A stretch of DNA of 64,000 nucleotides, from positions 248,001 to 312,000 of the forward strand of contig NZ_CP054025.1 in assembly GCF_005862305.2 (NCBI RefSeq). The letters are read 5' to 3'. Positions 52,688-61,576 of the stretch are shown piece by piece. Position 1 is the stretch's first letter, and every line of letters starts with the position of its first letter. The DNA comes from Rhizobium indicum (lineage in GTDB: Bacteria > Pseudomonadota > Alphaproteobacteria > Rhizobiales > Rhizobiaceae). Below the pieces are notes generated by a model, which saw nothing but the letters and a program-made list of their open reading frames with translations, did not search any database and was not told the origin of the DNA. The position numbers were made by a program, and so were the translations under genes.

Positions 52688-53500
52688 ATGAGAACCATAA
52701 GGCTAATTCCAGTCTGGCGCACAGCGATCGCACTTTCAACGGTGGCGCTGTCCGTGATCGTCGTATCAGGCGCATCTTCACGGGCGTTGGCAGACGAGGC
52801 TGAGGCAAAGACCATGCTAAAGGCGATGTCCGACTACATCGCGGGACAAAAGGCCATATCATTTGCCTACGATACCAATTTTGAGGTCGTTACCGGAGAT
52901 CATCAGAAGCTGCTCCTTGCAAGCTCTGGCAAAGTTGAAATGGGCCGACCTGACAAATTCCGCGCGACCCGGTTTGGAGGTTTCGCCAATGTCGAGATGA
53001 GTTTCGACGGGAAAACCCTGACGCTACTTGCCAAGGATGACAACCTCTACGCCCAGTTTGAGGTGCCCGGTACAATCGACCATCTGATCGACGAGTTGAG
53101 AGACAAGTACCAAAAGCCCGTCCCTGGCGCCGATCTTCTCCTGACCAATGTTTACGAGGAGCTAATGCGTGACGTCATCGACGTAAAGGACCTCGGCAGT
53201 GGTGTGATCGGCGGCACGGAATGCGACCATCTCGCGTTTCGGACCAAGGAGGTCGACTGGCAGATCTGGATCGCCCAAGGCGAAAATCCCTATCCCTGCA
53301 GATATGTCATCACTTCAACCCAAGTAGACCAAGGTCCCCAATACAGCGTCCAGATAAGCGATTGGAGGACCGGGTCGAGCGTCGTCGCGAAGGATTATAG
53401 TTTTAAAAACTCCACCGAGGCCAAAAAGGTCGATGACCCGAAAAAACTTGTAAACACCGATGAACTTCCAGATGTCTTTGCCGTGGGAGGTGCAAAATGA
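52688..53500 (+). CDS. DUF2092-family exported protein
   Basis: A 270-residue protein from ATG 52688, with GGAGG upstream. The signal peptide is long (about residues 1-36, ending 'SRALADEAE'). The mature part, 'LKAMSDYIAGQKAISFAYDT', 'GKVEMGRPDKFRATRFGG' and 'DGKTLTLLAKDDNLYAQFEV', fits DUF2092, which has a LolA/LppX-like lipid-carrier type fold in related families. It is the first gene of an ordered + strand module through CobW, overlapping the next start in ATGA. A role in carrying a lipid or envelope component is inferred from fold only. Confidence 0.85.
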   Translation: MRTIRLIPVWRTAIALSTVALSVIVVSGASSRALADEAEAKTMLKAMSDYIAGQKAISFAYDTNFEVVTGDHQKLLLASSGKVEMGRPDKFRATRFGGFANVEMSFDGKTLTLLAKDDNLYAQFEVPGTIDHLIDELRDKYQKPVPGADLLLTNVYEELMRDVIDVKDLGSGVIGGTECDHLAFRTKEVDWQIWIAQGENPYPCRYVITSTQVDQGPQYSVQISDWRTGSSVVAKDYSFKNSTEAKKVDDPKKLVNTDELPDVFAVGGAK

Positions 53501-53709
53501 ACGCTTTAAGGAAACTGAAGATCGTTGTGCTGACCGGAACGATAGGTCTGTTTGTGATCGAGGCGGGATCGGAGCTTCCGATCCCACACCTGCAGGGCTT
53601 TGTCGGAACCGCCGAAGCCAGGGTTGGGCGACCTCTGACGCCCGTCAGCGTCGCAGGCGTTGCCCGGCGCACTGTGCGCCGCTGCGCCGCCGGCGTGTAC
53701 TACTGCTAG
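53497..53709 (+). CDS. Small exported protein of the DUF2092 module
   Basis: A 70-residue protein whose ATG overlaps the DUF2092 stop (ATGA). It has a hydrophobic N-terminus (residues 9-24), then 'TAEARVGRPLTPVSVAGVAR' and 'RTVRRCAAGVYYC' with two cysteines at the end. The 'ARVGRPLTPxSVAGVARR' motif is recurrent in small secreted proteins beside DUF2092 genes, as far as I recall. The function is unknown; the basic, Cys-ended mature peptide could bind a partner or metal. Confidence 0.75.
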   Translation: MNALRKLKIVVLTGTIGLFVIEAGSELPIPHLQGFVGTAEARVGRPLTPVSVAGVARRTVRRCAAGVYYC

Positions 53710-53804
53710 GCTGTGGAGTTTGCGGGTGGCAAATTGCTGCCGCACGCGAACACCGCAACTGCCTGCCAGATATCCTGGTCTTCTCCCTAACACGAGCGTT
53801 TGTC

Positions 53805-54710
53805 GACATGGCTCAGATAGGTCCTCACAATCGTCGCACACTCTGGAGGGAGCCGCTGCTGCATTTCACTCTCGTCGGCGCAGCATTGTTCGGCGGCTAT
53901 CACTGGCTGGACCCCGGCTTACCAAAGTCTGACCGAGCGGTACCCATAAACATCGGCGAAGGCGATGTGCGGTGGCTGAAACAGACATGGTCGAGCCAAT
54001 GGCTTCGCGATCCCACCATCGAGGAGTTGAGCGGTCTGGTGAACGATCTCGTTGGCGAACAACTTCTGGCACGAGAGGCGGAGGCAATGGGCCTCGGGGA
54101 AAATGATACAATCATCCGCCGGCGTCTGGCGCAGAAGCTAAAGTTCCTGATCGACGACACCGCCCAGTTGACCGAACCCACAGACGAAGAGTTGCTGCAG
54201 TTTTACGCCAGCCATGCTGAGAGCTTCGCCCGGCCTGGCACCGTCTCTTTCAAGCAAATCTACTTCAATCCTGAGCAGCATAAGGATCCAGCAGCGGATG
54301 CCGCTGCTTTGATCGTCGAGATTCAATCAAAGGAAAACGGCGGTTCTGTTGCGGGCGATAGGTTGCTGCTCGGAGACGACTTCCAGCGGTTAGAGAATTC
54401 CGCCGTTTCCAGAATGTTCGGAGATGATTTTGCCGATGCGGTGTTCGCGCTGGAGCCAGGAGAGTGGAAAGGACCGATCAAGTCCGGATACGGCCTGCAC
54501 ATCGTCATGGTCACGGACCGCACACCGACCGAGCCCAGACCCTTCGACACCGTCAGAGACGCCGTAATGGCGCAGTGGCGGAATAGCAAGCAAGAAGACA
54601 TCAGCCGTGCCTACCTCGCCGATCTGCGCAACAAATATGGCGTGCAGTACGATGAGAGTACGAAAGAATTGCTGACACCGCAAAGCGCACCTAGCGTGGC
54701 AGCAAAATGA
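53805..54710 (+). CDS. Membrane-anchored PpiC-type peptidyl-prolyl isomerase
   Basis: A 301-residue protein from ATG 53805. One N-terminal membrane segment ('LLHFTLVGAALFGGYHWL', about 17-34) anchors it facing the periplasm. A SurA/PpiC-like helical chaperone region ('GLVNDLVGEQLLAREAEAMG') is followed by a parvulin domain ('GEWKGPIKSGYGLHIVMVTD'). It probably folds exported partners encoded in the same module. It lies 95 bp after the small exported protein, and its stop overlaps the HupE-like start in ATGA. Confidence 0.88.
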   Translation, partial: DMAQIGPHNRRTLWREPLLHFTLVGAALFGGYHWLDPGLPKSDRAVPINIGEGDVRWLKQTWSSQWLRDPTIEELSGLVNDLVGEQLLAREAEAMGLGENDTIIRRRLAQKLKFLIDDTAQLTEPTDEELLQFYASHAESFARPGTVSFKQIYFNPEQHKDPAADAAALIVEIQSKENGGSVAGDRLLLGDDFQRLENSAVSRMFGDDFADAVFALEPGEWKGPIKSGYGLHIVMVTDRTPTEPRPFDTVRDAVMAQWRNSKQEDISRAYLADLRNKYGVQYDESTKELLTPQSAPSVAAK

Positions 54711-55732
54711 AGTGGCTCGGCACAGCGTTATCAAGCCAGATTTGCCGGTGCGTTTCTGCCTTGGTGATCGCACTTTTGACTGTTGCTTCGGCCCATTCCC
54801 ACGAAGTTAGACCGGCTTACCTGAGCGTTGAGGAAAAGATGCCAGGCGAGTTCAGCGTGCTTTTCAAGACACCGATGCAAGGCGATGCGCGGCTCGCCTT
54901 GGCTGCCCTGTTTTCGGGCAGGGTCGAGGCCCTCACGCCTGTGGTTTCCCGACAGACGGGCGATGCAATGGTCCAAACATGGCACATGCGCACCGTCGAG
55001 CCGCTTTCTGGCCAGAACGTCTTAATCGACGGGCTGCAGAACAGCATGACCGATGCCCTTGTGCATGTCGTGCTTGCCAACGGCAATACATGGACAACGC
55101 GGTTAACGCCCAATGAACCCTCCGCCGCCATCCCTGCCGCCCAAAGCCGTTGGACAGTTTTTGCTGTCTACGTGCGCCACGGCATCGAGCACATCGCCTT
55201 CGGCTTCGACCACTTGCTCTTCGTTGCGGCGCTGATGCTGATCGTGCGCGACTGGCGCAAGCTGGTGAAAGCGGTCACCGCGTTCACAGCCGCCCATTCC
55301 ATCACCCTGACCTCCGCTACACTCGGATGGGTTACCCTTCCATCGGCTCCCGTGGAGACCATGATCGCGATCAGCATCGTCTTGGTCGCTGCCGAGGTCG
55401 TTCGTATGGAACGCGGCCAGCTCAGCTTGGCCATCACCAGCCCGTGGCTAGTGGCCTTCGCGTTTGGTCTTCTGCACGGATTTGGCTTTGCGGGCGCCTT
55501 GATTGAGCTTGGCCTGCCGCGAAACGATATCCCCTTGGCGCTGCTTGCCTTTAATGTCGGCGTGGAGCTCGGGCAGCTTGCCTTCATCGCTGTGATACTG
55601 ACTGCGGTCTATTCTGTGAGGCGTATCGTCGCGATCCCGCGACGGGCGATCATCGGCTCGGCATATGCGATCGGCATCATAGCAGCGTTCTGGAGCGTCC
55701 AGCGGCTGGATGCGATGTTCTCACAATTTTGA
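54707..55732 (+). CDS. HupE/UreJ-family membrane protein
   Basis: A 341-residue protein with a signal peptide (about 1-31, ending 'SAHSHEVRP'), a ~120-residue periplasmic beta-type domain, and a six-to-seven-helix C-terminal membrane domain. The latter carries the HupE/UreJ signature 'HGIEHIAFGFDHLLFVAALM' and 'GLLHGFGFAGALIELGLP'. Relatives of HupE and UreJ are nickel or cobalt permeases in hydrogenase and urease loci, but none of those enzymes is here. It is coupled to the isomerase gene by ATGA. Confidence 0.9.
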   Translation: MKWLGTALSSQICRCVSALVIALLTVASAHSHEVRPAYLSVEEKMPGEFSVLFKTPMQGDARLALAALFSGRVEALTPVVSRQTGDAMVQTWHMRTVEPLSGQNVLIDGLQNSMTDALVHVVLANGNTWTTRLTPNEPSAAIPAAQSRWTVFAVYVRHGIEHIAFGFDHLLFVAALMLIVRDWRKLVKAVTAFTAAHSITLTSATLGWVTLPSAPVETMIAISIVLVAAEVVRMERGQLSLAITSPWLVAFAFGLLHGFGFAGALIELGLPRNDIPLALLAFNVGVELGQLAFIAVILTAVYSVRRIVAIPRRAIIGSAYAIGIIAAFWSVQRLDAMFSQF

Positions 55733-55750
55733 TCTTAGAGGAGGAAGTCG

Positions 55751-57706
55751 ATGAAAGCGGTCCAAGCCAGAACAGGTCTTCTTTGTGGAGCCGCATTTGC
55801 AGGACTCTTTACGGCCTTCCTCTGTTACCCGGGCTGGGCACAGGACGGCGTCGCAACTGACGTCGGAACGTTCGACGCCGACACGGCCGCGAAGCTTTAT
55901 CCCGCCAAGCGGCCTTATTCGCCTTGGGCAGGACGCAACTTCCCCTCGCGTCCCTTCTTCGGCGACACTCATCTGCATACATCCTTTTCGATGGACGCTG
56001 GCGCGTTCGGCGCGCGGCTTGGACCCGCCGACGCTTATCGTTTCGCCAAGGGGGAGGAGATCATGGCCTCTTCCGGCCAACTTGCGAAGCTGTCGCGGCC
56101 GCTCGATTTCCTCGTCGTGGCGGATCATTCCGACAATATGGGTTTCTTCCCTGACCTATTGGCGGGAAAGCCCGAGCTTCTGGCGGATCCGCTGGGACGC
56201 AAATGGTACGATATGATGCAATCTGGCCAGGGCGCGGCGGCGGCCGTCGATATAATTACTGCATTCGGTGCCGGCAAATTCAAAGGACCAATCCTCTACT
56301 CCCCCGATTCAACTGCCTATCGCGGGGCCTGGCAAGCAACGATCAAGGCGGCCGAGGAGGCAAATGAGCCTGGCCGGTTCACGGCCTTCATCGGCTACGA
56401 GTGGACTTCGAATACAGGGGGCAACAATCTACACCGCAACATAATTTTCCGCGACAATGGCGATAGGGCAAGTCAGGTCGTTCCGTACACTACTCTGCCG
56501 CCTGGAAGCGACAATCCTCGCGATCTGTGGAAGTGGATGGCCGGCTATGAGGACAAGACCGGCGGCAGCGTTCTTGCGATTGCACATAATGGCAATCTGT
56601 CGAACGGGCGAATGTTTCCGATGATCGAGCCGGGGACGAATTCTCCGATCGACCGCGAGTACGCGGAAATCCGCAACAAGTGGGAGCGACTTTATGAGGT
56701 GACGCAGATCAAGGGCGACGGCGAGAGCCATCCCTTCCTGTCGCCTAATGACGAGTTCGCCAATTTCGAGCGCTGGGACAAGGGCAATCTCGACCTGACT
56801 GTCGCAAAGACGCCCGACATGCTCGAATACGAATATGCGCGCTCGGCCTTCAAGAACGGCCTCAAGCTGGAGGAGAAACTCGGCGTCAACCCCTACAAGT
56901 TCGGACTGGTGGGATCAACCGATGCCCATACCGGACTTACGGCGGTCGAGGAGGACAATTTCTTCGGCAAGACATCCAGCAGTGAACCAGGCGCGGAGCG
57001 GGCTTCGCACCCCTTCATAAAGCAAGGGGATCGCGTCATCATGGGATGGGAGCAGACGGCTTCCGGCTACGCTGGTGTGTGGGCGACCGAAAACACGCGC
57101 GAGGCGCTTTTCGATGCGATGCAACGTCGCGAGACCTACGCCACCACTGGTCCCCGGATGCTGGTCCGCTTCTTCGGTGGCTTCGACTTCGAAGCAAGTG
57201 ACGCCAATACGCGCAGTCCTGCGATCTCCGGTTACACCAAGGGGGTGCCGATGGGGGGCGACATAGGTCCAGCGCCAGCCGGAAAGGTGCCGACCTTCCT
57301 CGTCGCGGCGCTGAAGGATCCAATCGGGGCCAATCTCGATCGATACCAGATCGTCAAGGGCTGGCTCGATGCTGCGGGTGAGGTCCATGAAAAAGTGTAT
57401 GACGTGGCTTGGTCGGGAGATCGCAAGCCAAGCGGTGACGGCAAACTGCCACCGGTCGGCGACACTGTGGACATCGCTAACGCAACCTGGAGCAATACGG
57501 TGGGGGCGCCCGAGTTAATCTCGGTGTGGAAGGATCCTGAATTCGATGGAGCCCAACGGGCTTTCTACTACGGCCGCGTCATCGAGATTCCAACGCCGCG
57601 ATGGACAGCCTATGATGCCAAATATTTTGGCAGAGATATGCCAGCGGAAGCAGCGATGAAGATGCAGGAGCGGGCTTACACCTCGCCGATTTGGTACAAC
57701 CCATAA
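55751..57706 (+). CDS. DUF3604-family exported metal-dependent hydrolase
   Basis: A 651-residue protein with a signal peptide (about 1-30, ending 'GWAQDG'). PHP-like metal motifs are clear: 'FFGDTHLHTSFSMD' (72-76 DTHLH), 'VVADHSDNMGF', 'LAIAHNGNLSNGRMF' and 'GLVGSTDAHTGL'. DUF3604 proteins are uncharacterised or poorly characterised periplasmic enzymes, plausibly phosphoesterases or amidohydrolase-like. AGAGGAGG lies before the ATG. It sits 18 bp after the HupE-like gene, in a module rich in metal-linked families. Confidence 0.9.
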   Translation: MKAVQARTGLLCGAAFAGLFTAFLCYPGWAQDGVATDVGTFDADTAAKLYPAKRPYSPWAGRNFPSRPFFGDTHLHTSFSMDAGAFGARLGPADAYRFAKGEEIMASSGQLAKLSRPLDFLVVADHSDNMGFFPDLLAGKPELLADPLGRKWYDMMQSGQGAAAAVDIITAFGAGKFKGPILYSPDSTAYRGAWQATIKAAEEANEPGRFTAFIGYEWTSNTGGNNLHRNIIFRDNGDRASQVVPYTTLPPGSDNPRDLWKWMAGYEDKTGGSVLAIAHNGNLSNGRMFPMIEPGTNSPIDREYAEIRNKWERLYEVTQIKGDGESHPFLSPNDEFANFERWDKGNLDLTVAKTPDMLEYEYARSAFKNGLKLEEKLGVNPYKFGLVGSTDAHTGLTAVEEDNFFGKTSSSEPGAERASHPFIKQGDRVIMGWEQTASGYAGVWATENTREALFDAMQRRETYATTGPRMLVRFFGGFDFEASDANTRSPAISGYTKGVPMGGDIGPAPAGKVPTFLVAALKDPIGANLDRYQIVKGWLDAAGEVHEKVYDVAWSGDRKPSGDGKLPPVGDTVDIANATWSNTVGAPELISVWKDPEFDGAQRAFYYGRVIEIPTPRWTAYDAKYFGRDMPAEAAMKMQERAYTSPIWYNP

Positions 57707-57883
57707 GCCAGGAAGCTTTCCGCTTACAGCCAAGTTGAAGCGGGGAGCAGATGTCGTTCCGCGTTTCGGGTTTTGTTTCGAGCGCTGAGGCCCGCACAGC
57801 TCGCCGCCGTTGGTGGACAACGTCCACATTTGAAGCGCTCCATGCAACCCTCGGCCTTGCCTAGCCAATCGAGGAGAAAAACC

Positions 57884-59359
57884 ATGACAGCCGAAAACGA
57901 ACCTGGTCAGCGACGCATCAGCCGCCGCGACGCCCTTACAGCAGGCCTGGCCGGAGCTGCCGCTCTGTCGACGACCAAAGTGGCGTCGGCGCAGACGCAG
58001 GAGGAAACGGCAGCCTCAAAGAACCCTTACGGTGGAGTGCCGAGTGGGGGCATCACGCTTCCGCCCTACTACCGGCCCACGCCCTACCTGAAGAGCAACA
58101 ACATCTACTTTCCCGGACAGGAGGAGATCGGTCTCGACGAAATGCGGGTCTCCTTCATCGGCAGCACACCCATGCCAGTGACCCGCGCGCAGGCCGGCAC
58201 CTGCATCATGGTCGAGCTGGGAAACGGCAAGCGCTTCTTCTTCGATTTCGGTTCGGGCTGCGTTCGCAACATTATCGCGATGGGTGTCCCGCTGTCGGTG
58301 GTCAATGACATCTTCTTCACTCACCTGCATGTGGATCACTACGCAGACCTGCCATATCTCTATGCCTTCGCACCGTGGGTCGGACGCTGGAAGCCGCTGC
58401 GCGTGCACGGGCCATCCGGCCGCATGCCCAAGGACGGCACCAAGGCGATGATCGAGGCCCTGCAGGTGATGACCCATTGGCACACCGACTCCTTCAACGC
58501 TTGCCCGATCGGCGACGGCTACGAGATCGAAGTCAACGAGTTCGACTTCCGTGATGACAATGGCATCTGCTACGATCAGGATGGCGTGACCATCCGCCAC
58601 TGGCGACGGTCGCACTCCAAGGACGGAGCTTCTGGTTACAGGCTCGATTGGAATGGTCTCTCGTTCGTGTGGACCGGCGACGGGCGTCCCGACGAACGCT
58701 CGATTGAGTTCTCCAAGGGAGTGGACGTCTTCGTGACCGAAGTGCAGCCGGACATCGCCAACCTCCAGTCCATGAAAATGGGCATGCCCGCGGTGATCAT
58801 GTCAACGACGATCGACCAGGCACACACTCCGCATTATGCCGCCGGTTACATGTTCGACAAGGTCCAGCCACGCCTGGCGATGGTCACGCACACGGCTTAT
58901 GATGAAGAACTGATCCCGGAGATCACGGCAGGGATTCGCGCCCACTACGCCGGGCTGTTTCAGTTCGGCGCGCCCGACGTCGTTGTTGTCAACGTCACCA
59001 AGGATGCGATCTGGTCGCGCAAGGCGGCGATCCCGGAAGCTGGCAACATGGCGCGCCCGTCCCCCGCTGAAGCGGTCGATCTATTCGACCTCAGCCCCGC
59101 CAATCTCAACGTGGCGTTTCCAAATCCCCGATCTGATGTCGCTGACCTCATCGAGGCGGATATTCTGGGCGGTGACATCGATCCGAAGAAGTACTATCCG
59201 CCGGACGTCTATCGGGCGCCAAACAAGGCCTATCCCAAGGACTTCACGCTCGATGTCCGCGAAATCGCGCTGATGAAGGCGAAACGAGCCCAGGTCAAGC
59301 TTTCGGAGAAAAGTGCCAGACTCCAAGCGATCATCGACGCTATCGAAGGCACGAAGTAA
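57884..59359 (+). CDS. Tat-exported metallo-beta-lactamase-fold hydrolase
   Basis: A 491-residue MBL-fold enzyme from ATG 57884, with GAGGAG upstream. The N-terminus carries a twin-arginine signal 'RRISRRDALTAGLAGAAALS'. The zinc motif is 'FFTHLHVDHYADLPYL' (His147, His149, Asp151, His152), and downstream 'FVWTGDGRPDERS' gives the bridging Asp. Tat export implies folding with metal in the cytoplasm before secretion. The stop overlaps the CobW-family start by one base, suggesting that the GTPase may deliver metal to it. Confidence 0.91.
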   Translation: MTAENEPGQRRISRRDALTAGLAGAAALSTTKVASAQTQEETAASKNPYGGVPSGGITLPPYYRPTPYLKSNNIYFPGQEEIGLDEMRVSFIGSTPMPVTRAQAGTCIMVELGNGKRFFFDFGSGCVRNIIAMGVPLSVVNDIFFTHLHVDHYADLPYLYAFAPWVGRWKPLRVHGPSGRMPKDGTKAMIEALQVMTHWHTDSFNACPIGDGYEIEVNEFDFRDDNGICYDQDGVTIRHWRRSHSKDGASGYRLDWNGLSFVWTGDGRPDERSIEFSKGVDVFVTEVQPDIANLQSMKMGMPAVIMSTTIDQAHTPHYAAGYMFDKVQPRLAMVTHTAYDEELIPEITAGIRAHYAGLFQFGAPDVVVVNVTKDAIWSRKAAIPEAGNMARPSPAEAVDLFDLSPANLNVAFPNPRSDVADLIEADILGGDIDPKKYYPPDVYRAPNKAYPKDFTLDVREIALMKAKRAQVKLSEKSARLQAIIDAIEGTK

Positions 59360-60459
59360 TGGCTGGCGATCAGCAGTTGTTATTGTCCGCGTCCCACGTG
59401 ACGGCAGCCGTGCCCTTGACCGTTCTGACCGGATTTCTCGGCGCGGGCAAGACCACGCTTTTGAACCGAATTCTTACGGGTGACCACGGGCTTCGGGTCG
59501 CGGTGCTGATCAACGACTTCGGTTCCATCAACATCGATGCCGAACTCGTCGTAGGGGTCGAAAGCGAGGGGGATGTGATCAATCTCGCCAATGGCTGCGT
59601 CTGCTGCAACATCCGCGACGATCTGGTGGCCGCGGTGATGCAGGTGATGACGCGCCCCGAGCGGCCCGAATACATACTGCTCGAGGCGAGCGGGGTGGCC
59701 GACCCATCCGGCATCGCACTCACCTTCATGGACGAGGACATGCGAGATCGCATCCGGTTGGACAGCATCATGTGCATCGTCGACGCGGAGCAGATTTTCT
59801 TGGCACCCGAACTGATGGAGCTGAAGCTTCGCCAGGTTGCTTTCGCGGACATGCTCATTCTCAACAAGGTCGATCTTGTCGCGCCGAAGGAGATTGAACG
59901 GATCAAGGCATGGCTCGACGACCGATTCCACCGTTATCGACTTGTGCAGGCGTCCCACGGAAACGTGCCGCTGGAAGTCCTGCTGTCAGTCGGTCGGTTT
60001 GATCCTTCGCAGCTCGACGCCAGTCCGCCGGTCAAGGATTCTGGTCATTCTTCTGACTGTCGAGATCACAATTGCGGGCATCGCCTTCACTATCACAGGC
60101 ATAACCACGCGCAGGGCTTCAGCACCTGGAAATACGAAGTGTCAGAGCCGCTCTCGCTCGAGGCCCTACGCGAAGCGGCGCGCAAACTCCCGGCCAGCGT
60201 CTACCGATGCAAAGGCATTATTCATGTCGCCGAAGAACCAGGCCGCCGGGTCATCCTTCAAGTTGTCGGCAAGCGAGTATATATTGCAGTTGGAGATAAA
60301 TGGAACGGCGAGGAACCACGGACGCGCATCGTCGCCATTGGAGCGCATGATGGGGTGGATGCTGTGGCATTGCGCCAGGTCTTCGGTCGATGCCATGCAG
60401 AGCCGGCGCAGCTGCACGAGCATTCCGCGACCTTGGGGCGTATGGTTGCTCTGTCCTAG
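59359..60459 (+). CDS. CobW/COG0523-family metal-chaperone GTPase
   Basis: A 366-residue cytosolic GTPase. Walker A 'GFLGAGKTTLLN' (25-36), the metal-binding 'GCVCC' (79-83, CxCC), 'EASGVADPSGIA' and 'LNKVDLVAPKEIERIK' (G4) are all present. A Cys/His-rich insert 'CRDHNCGHRLHYHRHNH' before the C-terminal CobW_C domain would bind zinc or another metal. It overlaps the MBL-hydrolase gene by 1 bp and converges with the outer-membrane gene. Metallating the MBL enzyme is the most direct inference. Confidence 0.93.
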   Translation: MAGDQQLLLSASHVTAAVPLTVLTGFLGAGKTTLLNRILTGDHGLRVAVLINDFGSINIDAELVVGVESEGDVINLANGCVCCNIRDDLVAAVMQVMTRPERPEYILLEASGVADPSGIALTFMDEDMRDRIRLDSIMCIVDAEQIFLAPELMELKLRQVAFADMLILNKVDLVAPKEIERIKAWLDDRFHRYRLVQASHGNVPLEVLLSVGRFDPSQLDASPPVKDSGHSSDCRDHNCGHRLHYHRHNHAQGFSTWKYEVSEPLSLEALREAARKLPASVYRCKGIIHVAEEPGRRVILQVVGKRVYIAVGDKWNGEEPRTRIVAIGAHDGVDAVALRQVFGRCHAEPAQLHEHSATLGRMVALS

Positions 60460-61241
60460 AAGTGGAATGACAACTGGGTAAACAGGCCATGCTGCGTGGC
60501 GTTGTACCGGAAGCCGTCGTCACTGTAGTCGGTATAAAGTGCCCGGTAGCCTAAGGACGACGAGATCGTCTCTGTCCAGTTGTAGCCCACCGTTGCCGTT
60601 CCCTGCAGCGTGATGTCCGAAGCGATGCCGAAGCCGCCGACATCGGCCATCGCGTCGACGAACCACCGGTCGTTTATGTCATAATGCAATGCCAAGCCAA
60701 CCACGGGATCGAACCAGCTTTGCGATCCGGTGCGGTCGATTCCCGGAAAAAAGACGGGGTCAATGGAGATGTCGACCTTGTAGTACTGGGAGCGCAGGCC
60801 GCCGGTGGCATAGAGCTCCAGGTTCTGGACATTCAACGGTAGCTCGTAGCCGACCAGCGCGGTGAACAGGATTTGCTCCTGCTCGAACCCGACGTTGCCG
60901 CCGAAGGGCCCGACATCCGCATCCGCGGAAATCTTCGACCACATGAAATCGGAATAGAGGAGCCAGCTATCACCAGTCGCCTTAAAAGACCCCGCAAACG
61001 CGCCCTCGAGGTGCTCGATGGCGTCGAGGGCGGACAAGTTCACATCGGACGCGGGTAAACCCCGAACGCCGACGCTTCCGTCCAAGGCTGTGAACCACCC
61101 ATCCAACGCCACCTGGTACTTCCAGCCGCTGTCGATCGGCGGAGCGCCGTAAGCGCCCGACGTATCGGCGGCTGCGACAGGTGTGGCGATTGCAAGCGCC
61201 AGCGGTAGTACCAGGTATCTGAATTTGCCAATCATCTGCAT
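60456..61241 (-). CDS. Outer-membrane beta-barrel protein
   Basis: A 261-residue exported protein from ATG 61241 (GGAG upstream). The signal peptide (about 1-25) ends 'VAAADTSG'. The mature chain alternates hydrophobic and polar residues in barrel strands ('SWLLYSDFMWSKISADADVG', 'LELYATGGLRSQYYKVDISI', 'WFVDAMADVGGFGI') and ends 'LFTQLSFHF', with the terminal Phe that directs barrel insertion. It overlaps the convergent CobW gene by 4 bp. It may be the outer-membrane partner of the DUF2092 module or a general small barrel. Confidence 0.82.
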   Translation of the reverse strand: MQMIGKFRYLVLPLALAIATPVAAADTSGAYGAPPIDSGWKYQVALDGWFTALDGSVGVRGLPASDVNLSALDAIEHLEGAFAGSFKATGDSWLLYSDFMWSKISADADVGPFGGNVGFEQEQILFTALVGYELPLNVQNLELYATGGLRSQYYKVDISIDPVFFPGIDRTGSQSWFDPVVGLALHYDINDRWFVDAMADVGGFGIASDITLQGTATVGYNWTETISSSLGYRALYTDYSDDGFRYNATQHGLFTQLSFHF

Positions 61242-61576
61242 ATGCACTCCATTTTGATCTCCCGATTCGCCGATGGTAACGCGTGACCGACTGCTAAATT
61301 AGCTATGTCGCGTAGAAATGCATGTATGTTCAGGTAAAACCCCTCTAAAATCGTTGGGCTTCATAGCGGCGACCGCCACCCCACCATGTGAAACCTGCGG
61401 GAGCCTGGACTGCCCAGGTCCCCCGATGCGTTAGAGCAGAAAGCTAGCAATACGGGCGTCCGGGCATGTAGGTTACGGTAACCTACTCCCCTGATCGATG
61501 TTCAGAGCGCAGGCTCGCGGCAAGCAATGAGCGATGGCTGCGGCCCGCTTCCAGAGCGAAGCAGGGGAAATATGAT
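61242..61576. other. 335-bp divergent promoter region
   Basis: Between the outer-membrane gene (-) and the DUF900 hydrolase (+). It holds the 19-bp palindrome at 61469-61487, listed separately. I see no gene. Confidence 0.5.
61469..61487. promoter_or_regulatory. Palindrome GTAGGTTACGGTAACCTAC
   Basis: Perfect 9-bp inverted repeat around one central G, 89 bp before the DUF900 hydrolase start. The symmetry and TTACGGTAA core recall MerR-family operators. No MerR gene is in the window. Confidence 0.45.

Noticed and set aside
54707..55732. HupE-like gene as part of a hydrogenase or urease cluster
   Set aside because: No hydrogenase or urease structural or maturation genes occur in the window.
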